Positions 51,925 through 62,600 of a DNA stretch of 64,000 nt are shown here, one piece after another. A program made the translations under genes and the position numbers. The stretch comes from Levilactobacillus brevis (GTDB lineage Bacteria; Bacillota; Bacilli; Lactobacillales; Lactobacillaceae). The stretch is taken from positions 868,001-932,000 of the forward strand of contig CP032931.1 in NCBI GenBank assembly GCA_003666485.1, in the 5' to 3' direction. Each line of letters opens with the position of its first letter. Within the stretch, counting starts at the first letter, position 1. Under the pieces are notes generated by a model. It saw only the letters and a list, made by a program, of their open reading frames with translations, was not told the DNA's origin and made no database searches.

Positions 51925-53604
51925 ATGCGTGTGAAAAATGGGCAAGCGGCCGACTGGCTAACGCGGCATCGCTGGTTCGGGGAACTGGTGCTGTTTAGTT
52001 GTCTGAGCGTATTTTGGTTGTTCCTGTGGGCGAGCCAAGGGAAAATCTACATGGGCGACGACCTGAGTTTTCATTTGAACCGGGTGCAGGGGTTGTATCA
52101 GCAGCTGATCAGCGGTCGTTGGGACCTGGGCCATATTGCCACGACCACCTTCAGCGGCTGGGGATATCCCATCAATCTGTTTTATCCGGCGGACACTTTA
52201 CTGCCATTAGCCATCCTGCAGGTGTTCTTGGGTGGCATTCGGGCCTACACGGTATTCTTATTTTTGATCACGCTATTGACGCTGTACGTGGCGCGCTTTG
52301 TGGGGCAACGCCTGCTGGGCAGCTACTTTCAAGGCGTCTTGATGGCAATTCTCTACAGTTTCTCGCAGTACCGCATCCTGGATTTCTTTGCCCGTGGTGC
52401 TTTGGCGGAGGGGATGGTCTTTGCCTTTCTGCCGTTGGTGCTCTACGGGGCCTACGAGCTGGCAATCGGCGACGTACACCAGGGAATCTGGCTGACGGTG
52501 GGGATGGCCTTGATTGGCCTGACGCACGTGGTGTCCTTACTCTTGGCGGCCGTGCTGGTCCTGCTGACACTGGGGCTATTTTTCCTACGGCGAACTGATT
52601 TCAAACGGCGGCTGGGCGCGCTGGGTCTCGTGGTGGGTGCGACAGTGCTGTTGACGCTGACCTTTTTAGCACCGCTGGTCGAGCAGCTCCATGCCTTATC
52701 TGGGATGAGCATTTTGCAATTTAAATTGACCCAAAGTGCCATGGCGCCCGGAGGCTTTCTGCTAAATTCGGCGGTCAACCAGATGGGGTCCGGGCAGATC
52801 AACCTGGGCTGGCTAATGTTGATGCTGTTGTTGCTATCACTGGTGATGTGGCAGCGTCTGACGCCGGTTCTGCACTACTTACTGGTGCTGGCCGTGGTGT
52901 TCGTATGGATGGTCACGACCTGGTTTCCGTGGGCGTTGTTTCAGCGCGTGTTGGGGATGATTCAATTTCCCTGGCGCTTCTTAGCGATTGCCAGCCTGCT
53001 GATTGCGCTGGTGGGGGCCCGCGCCTTGACCTTACTGCTACCACGGCTAACGCGTCGAGGCCAGTGGGGACTGCTGACGGTCGTAGCGGTATTTGGCATG
53101 ATCCTGAGCACAACTAGTTTTATAGCTTTTTATCGAAATGGCAATACGATTACGCAGGCGGATTATCACCGGGTGGCCACTACTAGCGACAGTACCGATT
53201 ACGTCCGGCCACAGTCGCTGGTGGCCATGCCAGCACTGCGGACGCATTCGGTGGCGGTCATGAATCCCGGCCACGGCCTGCATCAACTGAGCCGGCGTGT
53301 GGGTGCTGACCGCTTCACCTACCTGGTGCACAGCCAACGCGAGCAAACGGTCAAGTTGCCACACCTCTATTACCCGGGTTATCAGGTGACGGTCAACGGC
53401 CAACGCCAGCGGGTCCGATGGAATCGGATGTCGATCTTGCTGGCGCACGTCCAGGCAGGCACCAATCGGATTCAGGTATTTTATCAGTCGACCGTGATTC
53501 AGCGCGTTAGTGTCTGGATTTCCGCGCTGGCATGGCTGGTTTTGCTGGTGTTTGGCGGTCGTCAATGGGTGATTACCCGGCGTAACCATCGCAAGCTAAA
53601 TTAG
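51925..53604 (+). CDS. GT-C-like membrane protein, PTPS-related domain family
   Basis: 559 aa, ~12 TM segments. First extracytoplasmic loop KIYMGDDLSFHLNRVQGLYQQL with the D-D..FH..R pattern of the '6-pyruvoyl-tetrahydropterin synthase-related' membrane family (a misnomer; these are GT-C-like), then FSGWGYPINLFYPADTLLPLA and SQYRILDFFARGALAEGMVFAFLPLVLYG. C-terminal soluble part with YYPGYQVTVNGQRQRV, as in YfhO proteins, before a last TM helix. RBS AAGGGG within the end of the previous gene. It probably works with copy 2 in decorating a surface polymer or the Lys-rich protein. Ends before guaB. Confidence 0.8.
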   Translation: MRVKNGQAADWLTRHRWFGELVLFSCLSVFWLFLWASQGKIYMGDDLSFHLNRVQGLYQQLISGRWDLGHIATTTFSGWGYPINLFYPADTLLPLAILQVFLGGIRAYTVFLFLITLLTLYVARFVGQRLLGSYFQGVLMAILYSFSQYRILDFFARGALAEGMVFAFLPLVLYGAYELAIGDVHQGIWLTVGMALIGLTHVVSLLLAAVLVLLTLGLFFLRRTDFKRRLGALGLVVGATVLLTLTFLAPLVEQLHALSGMSILQFKLTQSAMAPGGFLLNSAVNQMGSGQINLGWLMLMLLLLSLVMWQRLTPVLHYLLVLAVVFVWMVTTWFPWALFQRVLGMIQFPWRFLAIASLLIALVGARALTLLLPRLTRRGQWGLLTVVAVFGMILSTTSFIAFYRNGNTITQADYHRVATTSDSTDYVRPQSLVAMPALRTHSVAVMNPGHGLHQLSRRVGADRFTYLVHSQREQTVKLPHLYYPGYQVTVNGQRQRVRWNRMSILLAHVQAGTNRIQVFYQSTVIQRVSVWISALAWLVLLVFGGRQWVITRRNHRKLN

Positions 53605-53666
53605 TTTGCTGAACGATTGTTTTAACCACTGTGAATGATTAAACCATGATAGTTCCATGAGAAACC

Positions 53667-53695
53667 TTGACCTGAATGGCCTAGACTGGTAAATT
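53667..53695 (+). promoter_or_regulatory. Promoter of guaB
   Basis: TTGACC, 17-base spacer, TAAATT; about 65 bases before the start codon. No guanine riboswitch or PurBox pair recognised. Confidence 0.6.
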
Positions 53696-53723
53696 AAGAA
53701 ACAATATCTCCCGGGATTCCTAA

Positions 53724-54902
<1,179 letters not shown>

Positions 54903-54916
54903 AAATTGATTGAACC

Positions 54917-54957
54917 GAAGACCATCCGTCTAGCTGTTGCTGGGGATGGCCTTTTTG
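54917..54957 (+). terminator. Terminator of guaB
   Basis: AAGACCATCC / GGATGGCCTTTTT, ~17-nt loop, T5. Confidence 0.8.
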
Positions 54958-54988
54958 CTAAAACTGGGGTTATGGCTACACAATATGG

Positions 54989-55179
54989 ACTGGCCGCCTA
55001 CCGTCCGCCAAATATGGGTCGGAACGCGGTGGGCGGACGGGTCGAGCCAAAGTTCGGTCTCAACACCTCGTCTTTGAGCTGAAAGGCCGCGTCTCAAAGA
55101 TGCCAGTTACCTAACCAGCAAAAACCACTGGCAAGGTAACTCCCACGGCTGAACCCATATTTGGCGGACTCTCGGCTAC
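54989..55179 (+). repeat. Intergenic repeat family 1, copy E
   Basis: Forward copy: CCGTCCGCCAAATATGGG ... CCCATATTTGGCGGAC. Interior as in copy D (GTGGGCGGACGGGTCGAGCC, CTCAAAGATGCCAGTTACC, GGTAACTCCCACGGCTGA). Confidence 0.8.
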
Positions 55180-55249
55180 AAGGGTGGTTACTAACTAACA
55201 ACTAGTTTAGCCCGTGGCGTCGTCTGATTTTACTGTTGGCTTAATGGGT

Positions 55250-55440
55250 AGGACGACTTTAGAGCTTGGTGAATCCTTGCTAAGATTTCAAGCAAACAGA
55301 AAGACCATTTCGTAGACTGTCTGTGTTTTCCAGAGCAGGTGAAGCTGCAGGCAACGCCTATCGGAGTCGGGAGTGAAGAAAATTCTAGGCCCAGCCATCG
55401 AAAACATTTATCTAGTTATAGCTAGGAAATGTTTTTCGAT
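55250..55440 (+). repeat. Decayed family 2 copy plus a hairpin element
   Basis: 55250-55350 resembles the family 2 tail (GGACGACTT, AAGCAAACAGAAAGACC, TGTTTTCCAGAGCAGG). It is followed by GGGAGTGAAGAAAATTCTAGG and an imperfect hairpin CATCGAAAACATTT / AAATGTTTTTCGATG (55397-55441). The lead-in GGGAGTGAAG-AAATCTAGGC also occurs near 29372, so this may be a third repeat type. No gene between 54903 and 56011. Confidence 0.45.
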
Positions 55441-55603
55441 GGGTAAGAATGAGGGGGCTGAGATGAGCTTCAGTGGGCCACGTGCCTAGTAGGAAATAGA
55501 TTCAGATAATGCTACTGACCGCAGTGGGGTGAGTGTCAGTGACTGTGACGTAAATCGGCGTTGACTGGAAACAGGGGTAAAGCAATTGATGGTTAATCAT
55601 CTC

Positions 55604-55801
55604 AGTAGCCGGGAGTTTGCCAAATATGAGCTCAGCCGTGGGAGTTCCCTTAGCGGCGGGGTTCATGCCGGTTAGGGAACTGGCGACTTTGAGACGCGCA
55701 CTTCGGCTCGAAGTCGAGGAGACGAGACCGCTCTTTGGCTCGTCCCGTCGCCCACAGCGTTCCAGCTCATATTTGGCGAACGGAAGGCGGCCAGCGCAAT
55801 C
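55604..55801 (-). repeat. Intergenic repeat family 1, copy F
   Basis: Reverse copy: GTTTGCCAAATATGAGC ... GCTCATATTTGGCGAAC, with GGGAGTTCCCTTAG / TTAGGGAACTGG and CTCGTCCCGTCGCCC inside. It carries an 82-codon frame that is only a by-product of the repeat. Confidence 0.8.
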
Positions 55802-56011
55802 TACCCCAGCGAGTTTTAACCCCAGCTTAAACGCCAGGTTGGCGGCTGACCCGCAAATAGTGTAAGATTAAGGAATGGTAAAGTGCCTTACGCCCGACTA
55901 AAGGTTCGGGTTTTCCGGTCACGCTGCGGGATTTATTTGCTAAAATAGACGTAAACCTACGGGGAAGACCGCTAGTCAGTAATCTAGCTGGTAAAAGGAG
56001 ATTTGCACGTT

Positions 56012-56701
56012 ATGAAAATTTTAGTTGTCGATGATGATAAAGAAATTGCCCAATTACTTGAAATTTATATTAAAAATGAAGGCTACGAACCACTGACCGC
56101 TTACAACGGGAAGGAAGCCTTGACGAAATTACACACGACGCCGGATATCGCGCTGATGATTTTGGACATCATGATGCCTGAGATGAGTGGGATTGAAGTC
56201 GTGAAGGAAGTACGGAAGGATTCGCAGATTCCCATCTTGATCCTGTCAGCCAAGACCGGCGACATGGATAAGATTCAAGGACTGATCACCGGTGCCGATG
56301 ATTACGTGACCAAGCCATTTAACCCCTTAGAGGTCATGGCGCGGGTCAAGTCACTGTTGCGGCGGAGCCAAGATCAAGTGACCGATGATAGCCCAGATAT
56401 TTTGGACATCGGAACGCTGACCATCAACAAGGATTCCCACGAAGTCAAGACGATCGCCGGTAAGACGATTTCACTGACGGCCTTAGAGTTCGGCATCCTG
56501 TATCTGCTGGCGAGTCACCCCAACCGGGTCTTCTCCGCGGACGAGATTTTCGAGCGCGTTTGGCGGCAGGAAAGTATCGTTTCGGCCAAGACGGTCATGG
56601 TCCACGTGAGTCATTTGCGGGATAAGATCGAAGACGCCACCAACGGCGAAAAGGTCATTCAGACCGTTTGGGGCGTGGGGTACAAGATTGAATCGCACTA
56701 A
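56012..56701 (+). CDS. OmpR/PhoB family response regulator
   Basis: 229 aa from ATG 56012 (AAAGGAG 11 nt upstream; a TTG three codons earlier is too close to the RBS). Receiver domain MKILVVDDDKEIAQLLEIYI with phospho-acceptor Asp52 (LMILDIMMPEMSG), Thr/Ser and Lys switch residues (ILSAKTGD, VTKPFNPLEV). Winged-helix output: LTALEFGILYLLASHPNRVFSADEIFERVW, TVMVHVSHLRDKIE, IQTVWGVGYKIE. Operon with the kinase and a DD-carboxypeptidase, a VanRS-like layout, so it probably responds to envelope state. Confidence 0.93.
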   Translation: MKILVVDDDKEIAQLLEIYIKNEGYEPLTAYNGKEALTKLHTTPDIALMILDIMMPEMSGIEVVKEVRKDSQIPILILSAKTGDMDKIQGLITGADDYVTKPFNPLEVMARVKSLLRRSQDQVTDDSPDILDIGTLTINKDSHEVKTIAGKTISLTALEFGILYLLASHPNRVFSADEIFERVWRQESIVSAKTVMVHVSHLRDKIEDATNGEKVIQTVWGVGYKIESH

Positions 56702-56723
56702 CCAATGTAAAGAGGGAAAAGGT

Positions 56724-56777
56724 ATGGTTAAAACAAAAAAATCCCCAAAACAACGCCGCCAGGGGGCCGCAGCATGA
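56724..56777 (+). CDS. 17-codon micro-frame coupling regulator and kinase
   Basis: ATG with AGAGGGAAAAGG just upstream, reading MVKTKKSPKQRRQGAAA, then a TGA that overlaps the kinase ATG (ATGA). It is very basic. It may couple translation to the kinase, or be the former kinase N-terminus lost by a frameshift. Confidence 0.35.
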   Translation: MVKTKKSPKQRRQGAAA

Positions 56778-57949
56778 AGCTGACCACCCGAGAAAAAAGC
56801 GCGTTGTTCATGGAGGGTGTCGTCACCGTAATCTTACTGCTGATGCTGAATCTGGCGCTGCTGGTGTTGATCAGCCAAGCCATCGAAAGCAACCCCGGCT
56901 TGCGGGACGGAATCTTTATTATCAAACGGTCCGTGGTGTTTGGCCCCAATCACTTCCAGCTATGGAGCTGGGAAAATGTCTTCATTGGCTTTATGGTGAT
57001 TGCGGACGCCGTGGTCGTTTGGTGGCGGCTGATTCGGCGTTACCGGCAAATGCAGCTGCATCATATCATTGAAGAGCTGCATTACATTGCCAACGGTCAT
57101 TTTGACCATCGGATTCCGTTTCGGGTCAGCGGTGACGTGCAACGGGTCGTGGACTCGGTCAATGCACTGGTCGATTCCGTGATTCGCTCGATGGACGAGG
57201 AACGGGCAATTGAGAAGTCCAAAGACGAACTGATCACCAACGTCAGCCACGATATCCGGACACCGTTAACGTCCATCATTGGCTATCTGGGGCTGATTGA
57301 AGACCAGCAGTATCACAGTGAGGACGACCTCTTAAAGTACACACACACGGCGTTTTTGAAGTCTAAACAGATGAAATCACTGGTGGACGACCTGTTCGAA
57401 TACACTAAGGTCCGCCAGACGGACACGCCGCTGAGCTTGACGACGATTGATTTGGCCGCCATGCTGGAACAATTGGGCGCTAGTTTTGAGCTGGAGGCCC
57501 AGAAGAAGGGCATGACCATTGGCGCGTCCAGCGACCCCGCCAGTCTGATGATGGAGGCCGACCCCGAGAAATTGGTCCGCGTCTTCAACAATCTGGTGGC
57601 TAACGCCTTGAAGTATGGCGATGGCGGTAAGGAGATCAATTTGATTGCCAAACGCGTCACGGCCAATGAGTTGGAGGTCCGCGTGACCAACGACGGGCCG
57701 AAGATTCCGCAAGAGTCGCTGGCCCTCATCTTCGAGCGGTTCTACCGCGTCGAGGAGTCGCGCTCCAAAGAAACCGGTGGGACCGGGCTGGGATTGGCGA
57801 TTGCCCAAAGCATCGTCGCCCTGCACGGCGGTTACATTTACGTGGAGTCCGACGACGACCTGACCAGCTTTGTCATTCATTTACCTGTAAAACACGATCA
57901 CCCCTTGGCCATCCCCCAGCGGTTAAAAACGGCGGGACCGGGCAAGTAA
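56774..57949 (+). CDS. Sensor histidine kinase
   Basis: 391 aa. TM1 ~13-35, short extracellular loop (~36-65), TM2 ~66-86, HAMP (~88-142), HisKA with VSHDIRTPLTSIIGYL (His159), HATPase with NNLVANALKYGD (N box), VRVTNDGPKIP (G1), FERFYRVEESRSKETGGTGLGLAIAQSIV (F, G2). The ~30-residue outer loop makes it an intramembrane-type sensor. GGGGG serves as RBS inside the micro-frame. Cognate of the upstream regulator; envelope-active antibiotics or wall state are plausible signals. Confidence 0.92.
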   Translation: MKLTTREKSALFMEGVVTVILLLMLNLALLVLISQAIESNPGLRDGIFIIKRSVVFGPNHFQLWSWENVFIGFMVIADAVVVWWRLIRRYRQMQLHHIIEELHYIANGHFDHRIPFRVSGDVQRVVDSVNALVDSVIRSMDEERAIEKSKDELITNVSHDIRTPLTSIIGYLGLIEDQQYHSEDDLLKYTHTAFLKSKQMKSLVDDLFEYTKVRQTDTPLSLTTIDLAAMLEQLGASFELEAQKKGMTIGASSDPASLMMEADPEKLVRVFNNLVANALKYGDGGKEINLIAKRVTANELEVRVTNDGPKIPQESLALIFERFYRVEESRSKETGGTGLGLAIAQSIVALHGGYIYVESDDDLTSFVIHLPVKHDHPLAIPQRLKTAGPGK

Positions 57950-57997
57950 TGCTGCCGGGCGACCGGCGACTACATAAGATAGAGGAGTTTTGATGAA

Positions 57998-59320
57998 ATG
58001 AAACGTTTAAAACAAGTTGTGATGGGCCTGGTAACAGCGATGACGCTGTTTGCCGGGAGCCTCAGTGGCTTCAGCGCGCCGGTGACGGCTCAGGCGGCCA
58101 CCAGCAACGCCAGCACCACGGTCAACCTAAAGGCCAAGGCCGGTATCGCGGTCGACGCTAAGACTGGCCAGATTCTCTATGATAAAAATAGTGATCAGGC
58201 CCTGCCAGTGGCGTCGATGACCAAGCTGTTGTCGATCTATCTGGTACTCGACGCGGTCCACAGTGGCAAGTTAAAGTGGGACCAAAAGATCACGGTCAAC
58301 CAGGCCACGGCGAAGGTTGCCCAAAACACGAACTTGTCCAACGTACCGTTGCGGGCGGGTCATAAGTACACGGTCAAATCCCTGTACCAGGCGTCCTTGA
58401 TCTACTCGGCAAACGGGGCCATTGAAGCGTTAGGGACGGCGGTGGCTGGTTCCCCGCACGCCTTCGTCACGAAGATGCGGGCCCAAGCCAAGACGTTGGG
58501 CATGACCAACGTCAAGATCTATAACGCCTGTGGCCTGACCAACAAACAAGTCGGCAAGCTGGGGTACAGCAACGAAGCGGGTTCGGCGGAGAACGAATGG
58601 TCCGCCGCTGACCAAGCCAAGTTGGCCGTGGCCCTGCTCAACAAGTATCCGGAAGTCCTGAAGACCACGAGCGTCAAGAAGATGTGGTTCGAGAAGGGCA
58701 CGGCGGATGCCACCAAGATGGAGAACTGGAACTGGATGCTCAAGGGTTTGTCCGCTTCCTATTCGAAGTTGCACGTGGATGGCCTGAAGACCGGGACGTC
58801 CGATGCAGCTGGTGCTAACTTTACCGGGACTGCCAATAACAATGGCAACCGGATTGTCACAGTCGTGTTGCACGCGGCCCACAAGTCAGAGACTGACCCG
58901 TCGCGTTTCCAACAAACCCAAAAGATGATGTCATACGTCTACAACAACTTCAAGACGGTGACGCTGAAGGCGGGTAGCCAGGTCGTTGGCAGTAAGACGG
59001 TCAAGACCAATGACGCCAAGCAGCCAACGGCAAAGACGGCGCTGGTCAACGGGCTGAAATTGTGGATCCGTAACGACCAAGTCGCTAGCAATGTCCAGTC
59101 CACGACGACGTTGAAGAAAAAGCTGACCACCAACAAGGCGCTGGAAGCCCCAGTTGCTAAGAACACTCAGGTGGGGACGGCCAACATTTCCCTGAAGGGG
59201 GATCAACTCGGCTTCTTGGGCAACACCAAGACCACGACGGTACCGTTGAAGGTCACTCAGACCGTGGAGAAAGCCAACGTCTTCGTCCGTATCTGGCGGT
59301 CGATCGTCGCCTTATTCTAA
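57998..59320 (+). CDS. dacA: D-alanyl-D-alanine carboxypeptidase (PBP5 type)
   Basis: 440 aa. Signal peptide (1-34, AQAA). Peptidase S11: SMTK (73-76, nucleophile Ser73), YSANG (SxN), KTGTSDAAG (KTG). A C-terminal PBP5-like domain (~305-410) and a final amphipathic/hydrophobic helix (VFVRIWRSIVALF) for membrane attachment. It trims the terminal D-Ala of peptidoglycan stem peptides. It lies 48 bases after the kinase gene, RBS AGAGGAG; the operon suggests that the two-component system adjusts cross-linking. Confidence 0.93.
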   Translation: MKRLKQVVMGLVTAMTLFAGSLSGFSAPVTAQAATSNASTTVNLKAKAGIAVDAKTGQILYDKNSDQALPVASMTKLLSIYLVLDAVHSGKLKWDQKITVNQATAKVAQNTNLSNVPLRAGHKYTVKSLYQASLIYSANGAIEALGTAVAGSPHAFVTKMRAQAKTLGMTNVKIYNACGLTNKQVGKLGYSNEAGSAENEWSAADQAKLAVALLNKYPEVLKTTSVKKMWFEKGTADATKMENWNWMLKGLSASYSKLHVDGLKTGTSDAAGANFTGTANNNGNRIVTVVLHAAHKSETDPSRFQQTQKMMSYVYNNFKTVTLKAGSQVVGSKTVKTNDAKQPTAKTALVNGLKLWIRNDQVASNVQSTTTLKKKLTTNKALEAPVAKNTQVGTANISLKGDQLGFLGNTKTTTVPLKVTQTVEKANVFVRIWRSIVALF

Positions 59321-59336
59321 ATAAATGCATTGCGGA

Positions 59337-59368
59337 GTCCGGGCCATGTGCTCGGGCTTTTTTTTCGT
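59337..59368 (+). terminator. Terminator of the kinase-dacA operon
   Basis: AGTCCGGGC / GCTCGGGCT stem with CATGT loop and T8. The following stretch to 59636 has no gene; it holds the presumed promoter of the YhgE/Pip gene (AT-rich near 59565-59585). Confidence 0.85.
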
Positions 59369-59636
59369 GGTTGATTTGAATCAAGGCCACAGGCTAAGGG
59401 CGCTGATAGACTAGGTTATGTTGTCAGGACCTGACTTTAGCGAATCTAGAAAATTAATTTATTTTGTCAAATGCCGTTGAATCGCTGGTGTCAAGCGGTT
59501 GGTAGCGATTTTGTGAATTGATTGATGGCCTGTTGTTGTTTTGACAAGTCAAGCATTAATGTGCGAAGATACTTTTAATATTAGCTGAGAACGCGCAATT
59601 TTAAGATTATTTTGAGGAAAAAGGGAGTTGGCATTC

Positions 59637-62600
59637 GTGAACATGATTAAAGGCGAATGGAATTACATCCGGCACAATCGGTTGATCTTGATCTCCGTAC
59701 TAGCCATTATGTTTATTCCATTCCTCTACAGTATCTTCTTTCTGAAGTCGGTCTGGGACCCGTATGGGGAGACCGGCTCGCTGCCCGTCGCAGTTGTGAA
59801 CCAGGATAAACCGGTCACGTATCAGGGGCAGAAATTAAATGTTGGGGATCAAACGGTTACCAATTTAAAGAAGAATCACCAATTGGGCTGGAAATTTGTA
59901 TCCGCCAAGACGGCGGCAGATGGGCTGAAGCACCACAAGTACTACACCATCATTACGATTCCGAAGAACTTCTCGGCCAACGCGGCGACCGCACTGGATG
60001 CCCACCCGAAGAAAATGACATTTACCTACAAGACGAATGGCTCGGCCAACTACATCGCGCAGGTCATGAGTGAAGTTGGCTCCTCCAAGCTGGATAGCCA
60101 GATCCGGGCCAAAGTGACGAAGGCCTATGCCCAAGCCACGTTTAAGCAGATCTACGCGGTTGGCAAGGGGATGGACAAAGCTGCCAAGGGGTCTGCAAAG
60201 TTGAAAGACGGAACCGTGACCTTGACGGATGGCCTGAACACCTACACGACTGGGGTTCACACGCTGAACAATGGTCTGCAGGAAATGAAGACGTCCGTGA
60301 CGCCACTGGCTAACGGGATTCAAAAGCTGACCACGGGGGCTTCAACCCTCCAAAGTGGCCTGTCGACCTACACGTCTGGTGTTGGGCAATTTGCTAGTGG
60401 GGTGGATACCTATACGAGTGGGGTTGGCCAATATACCAGCGGTGTTAACCAGTTCACTGGTGGGGTCTCCAAGCTGAGCGCGGGGATGCCAAAGCTGACG
60501 GCCGGCACGTCACAACTGGCTAGTGGGGCTAACTCGTTGAAGAGTGGGACCTACAAGTACGTTGATGGAGTTTATACACTGAACTCTGGTGTGAAGACAC
60601 TGGGGAAGGGCTCGACTTCTTTGGCTAGCGGCGTGACGAAGCTGGCTGATGGGAGTAAGACTTTGAACTCTGGGTTGAGTACTTTGAGTGGTAACTCAAG
60701 TACTTTGAATTCTGGTGCCAGTCAGTTAGCGGTCGGGGCTACTAACCTTAAAGATGGGATTAATACATTAGAGGGACAATTGGCAAGCCTGACTAGTGAT
60801 GAGACTGCGAAAGAACTTGAAAAGGCCAAGGCCCTGGTTGCTGCTTTACAGCAATTACAAGGTTCAGGGCTGGATACTTCTGCTGCAGATATTTATAGTG
60901 ATGCAAAGAGTTTAGCAGCAGCACAACAAGAATTGGCTCAGGCGATGGCAACTGAAAAGGCTACCGCTGAAAAGCTTAAACAAGAAGCAAATAGTAATTC
61001 TAGTACAACTGCTCCTGCTGCTGTGACAGGTGTGACGAGTGTTAAGGAAGCGACAAGCGCTGCAGAAGCGACCGCTGATAAGATTGCTTCATCGGCAGGG
61101 GACAGTGAGGCTGTGAAGACTAACACCAAATTGTTAAAAGAACAATTAGCAAGAATCAGTGCAGCCACTGCCGCAGTCAAAAGTGATAATACAACTTCTG
61201 GAAATACGTCAAGTAATATTTCTAATACAGCTATTGATTTAACAACTGCTCAGGCCAATGTTGAGGCGGCTTATGCTAAGTTGACGGAAACTGTTCGAGG
61301 AACAATGACAAGTCTGCAACAATTGCAGTTATCAGCTGTCCAGTCAGAAGCTGTAGGAACATTACTTTCCCAAGACCCTAGTGAATTAAACAGCGTTTTA
61401 AGCAACTTGTCAGCTCAAATTACTCAATTACAAGGATTAACAACTACTGAAGCAAAGCAAAAGTTGAAGGCACTTAGTGATGGTGCTGCAGAACTGAGTG
61501 CAGGAGCAAGCCAATTGAGCACAAAACTTCCTGAGTATACCTCTGGTGTAGACAAAGCCTTCGCGGGATCAACTCAGTTAAACGATGGCTTAGCAACTCT
61601 CAACAGCCAAGTCCCAACCTTAACCAACGGGGTTACCCAGATCATGAACGGGACTGCCAAGTTAGCTAAGAACGGTGGCACGTTGAAGAGTGGGTCCAAG
61701 CAGGTCGCTTCTGGTGCCAACCAGTTGAACTCTGGCTTGAAGACGGCCGCTTCTGGTGTCAACCAACTGAACGCCAACACGGGTAAGCTGACTGCCGCTG
61801 GCAACAAGCTCAACGCCAACACGCCGAAGTTGACCGCTGCTGGCAACAAGTTGATGAGTGCTTCCAGTCAACTGAACAATGGTGCGGGTCAATTATCATC
61901 TGGCTTGAACACCTTGAACGGTAAGATTCCAACGCTGACCAGTGGGGTTAACCAACTGGCCGACGGGTCACAACAACTGGATAACAACAGCAATAAGCTC
62001 ATGCAAGGGGCTAACCAGTTGAAGAACGGGAACGGCACGTTAGCCAAGTCATTGAAGAGTGGGGCTGATCAGATTCAGAACCAACCACTGACTAGCAAGA
62101 CGGCTGACATGTTCGCGGCACCAACTAACTTGAAGCACGAAAGCTACAGTTACGTGCCAAACTACGGTCACGCGCTGGCACCTTACGTGTTGTCCGTTGC
62201 CCTGTACGTTGGGGCCTTGGTCTTCAACTTCGCCTTCCCAATTCGGAAAGTCTCTCGTGAAGACGGAACCGCTACGGGTTGGTACTTGAGTAAGGTCTCC
62301 ATTGGCGCAGTCGAAGGACTGGCCATGGGTGTGATCGAACCAGTCTTGATGATGTTAGGCGGCTTGACCGTTGATCACCCAGGTCAAATGATTCTGATTT
62401 CCATCTTCTTCGCGGAAGCGTCGATGTTTATCGTCATGTTCCTGTCAATGCTACTGGACAACCCTGGTCGTTTCATTGCCATGGTTCTCCTGATGCTGCA
62501 ACTTGGTGGTTCCGGTGGGACGTTCCCAATGGAAGTTACCAACCACTTCTACAACATCGTGCACCCATTCTTGCCAATGACTTACTCGATCCTCGGATTC

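Noticed and set aside
55617-55865. 82-codon frame
   Set aside because: Coincides with repeat family 1 copy F; the other copies do not keep the frame.
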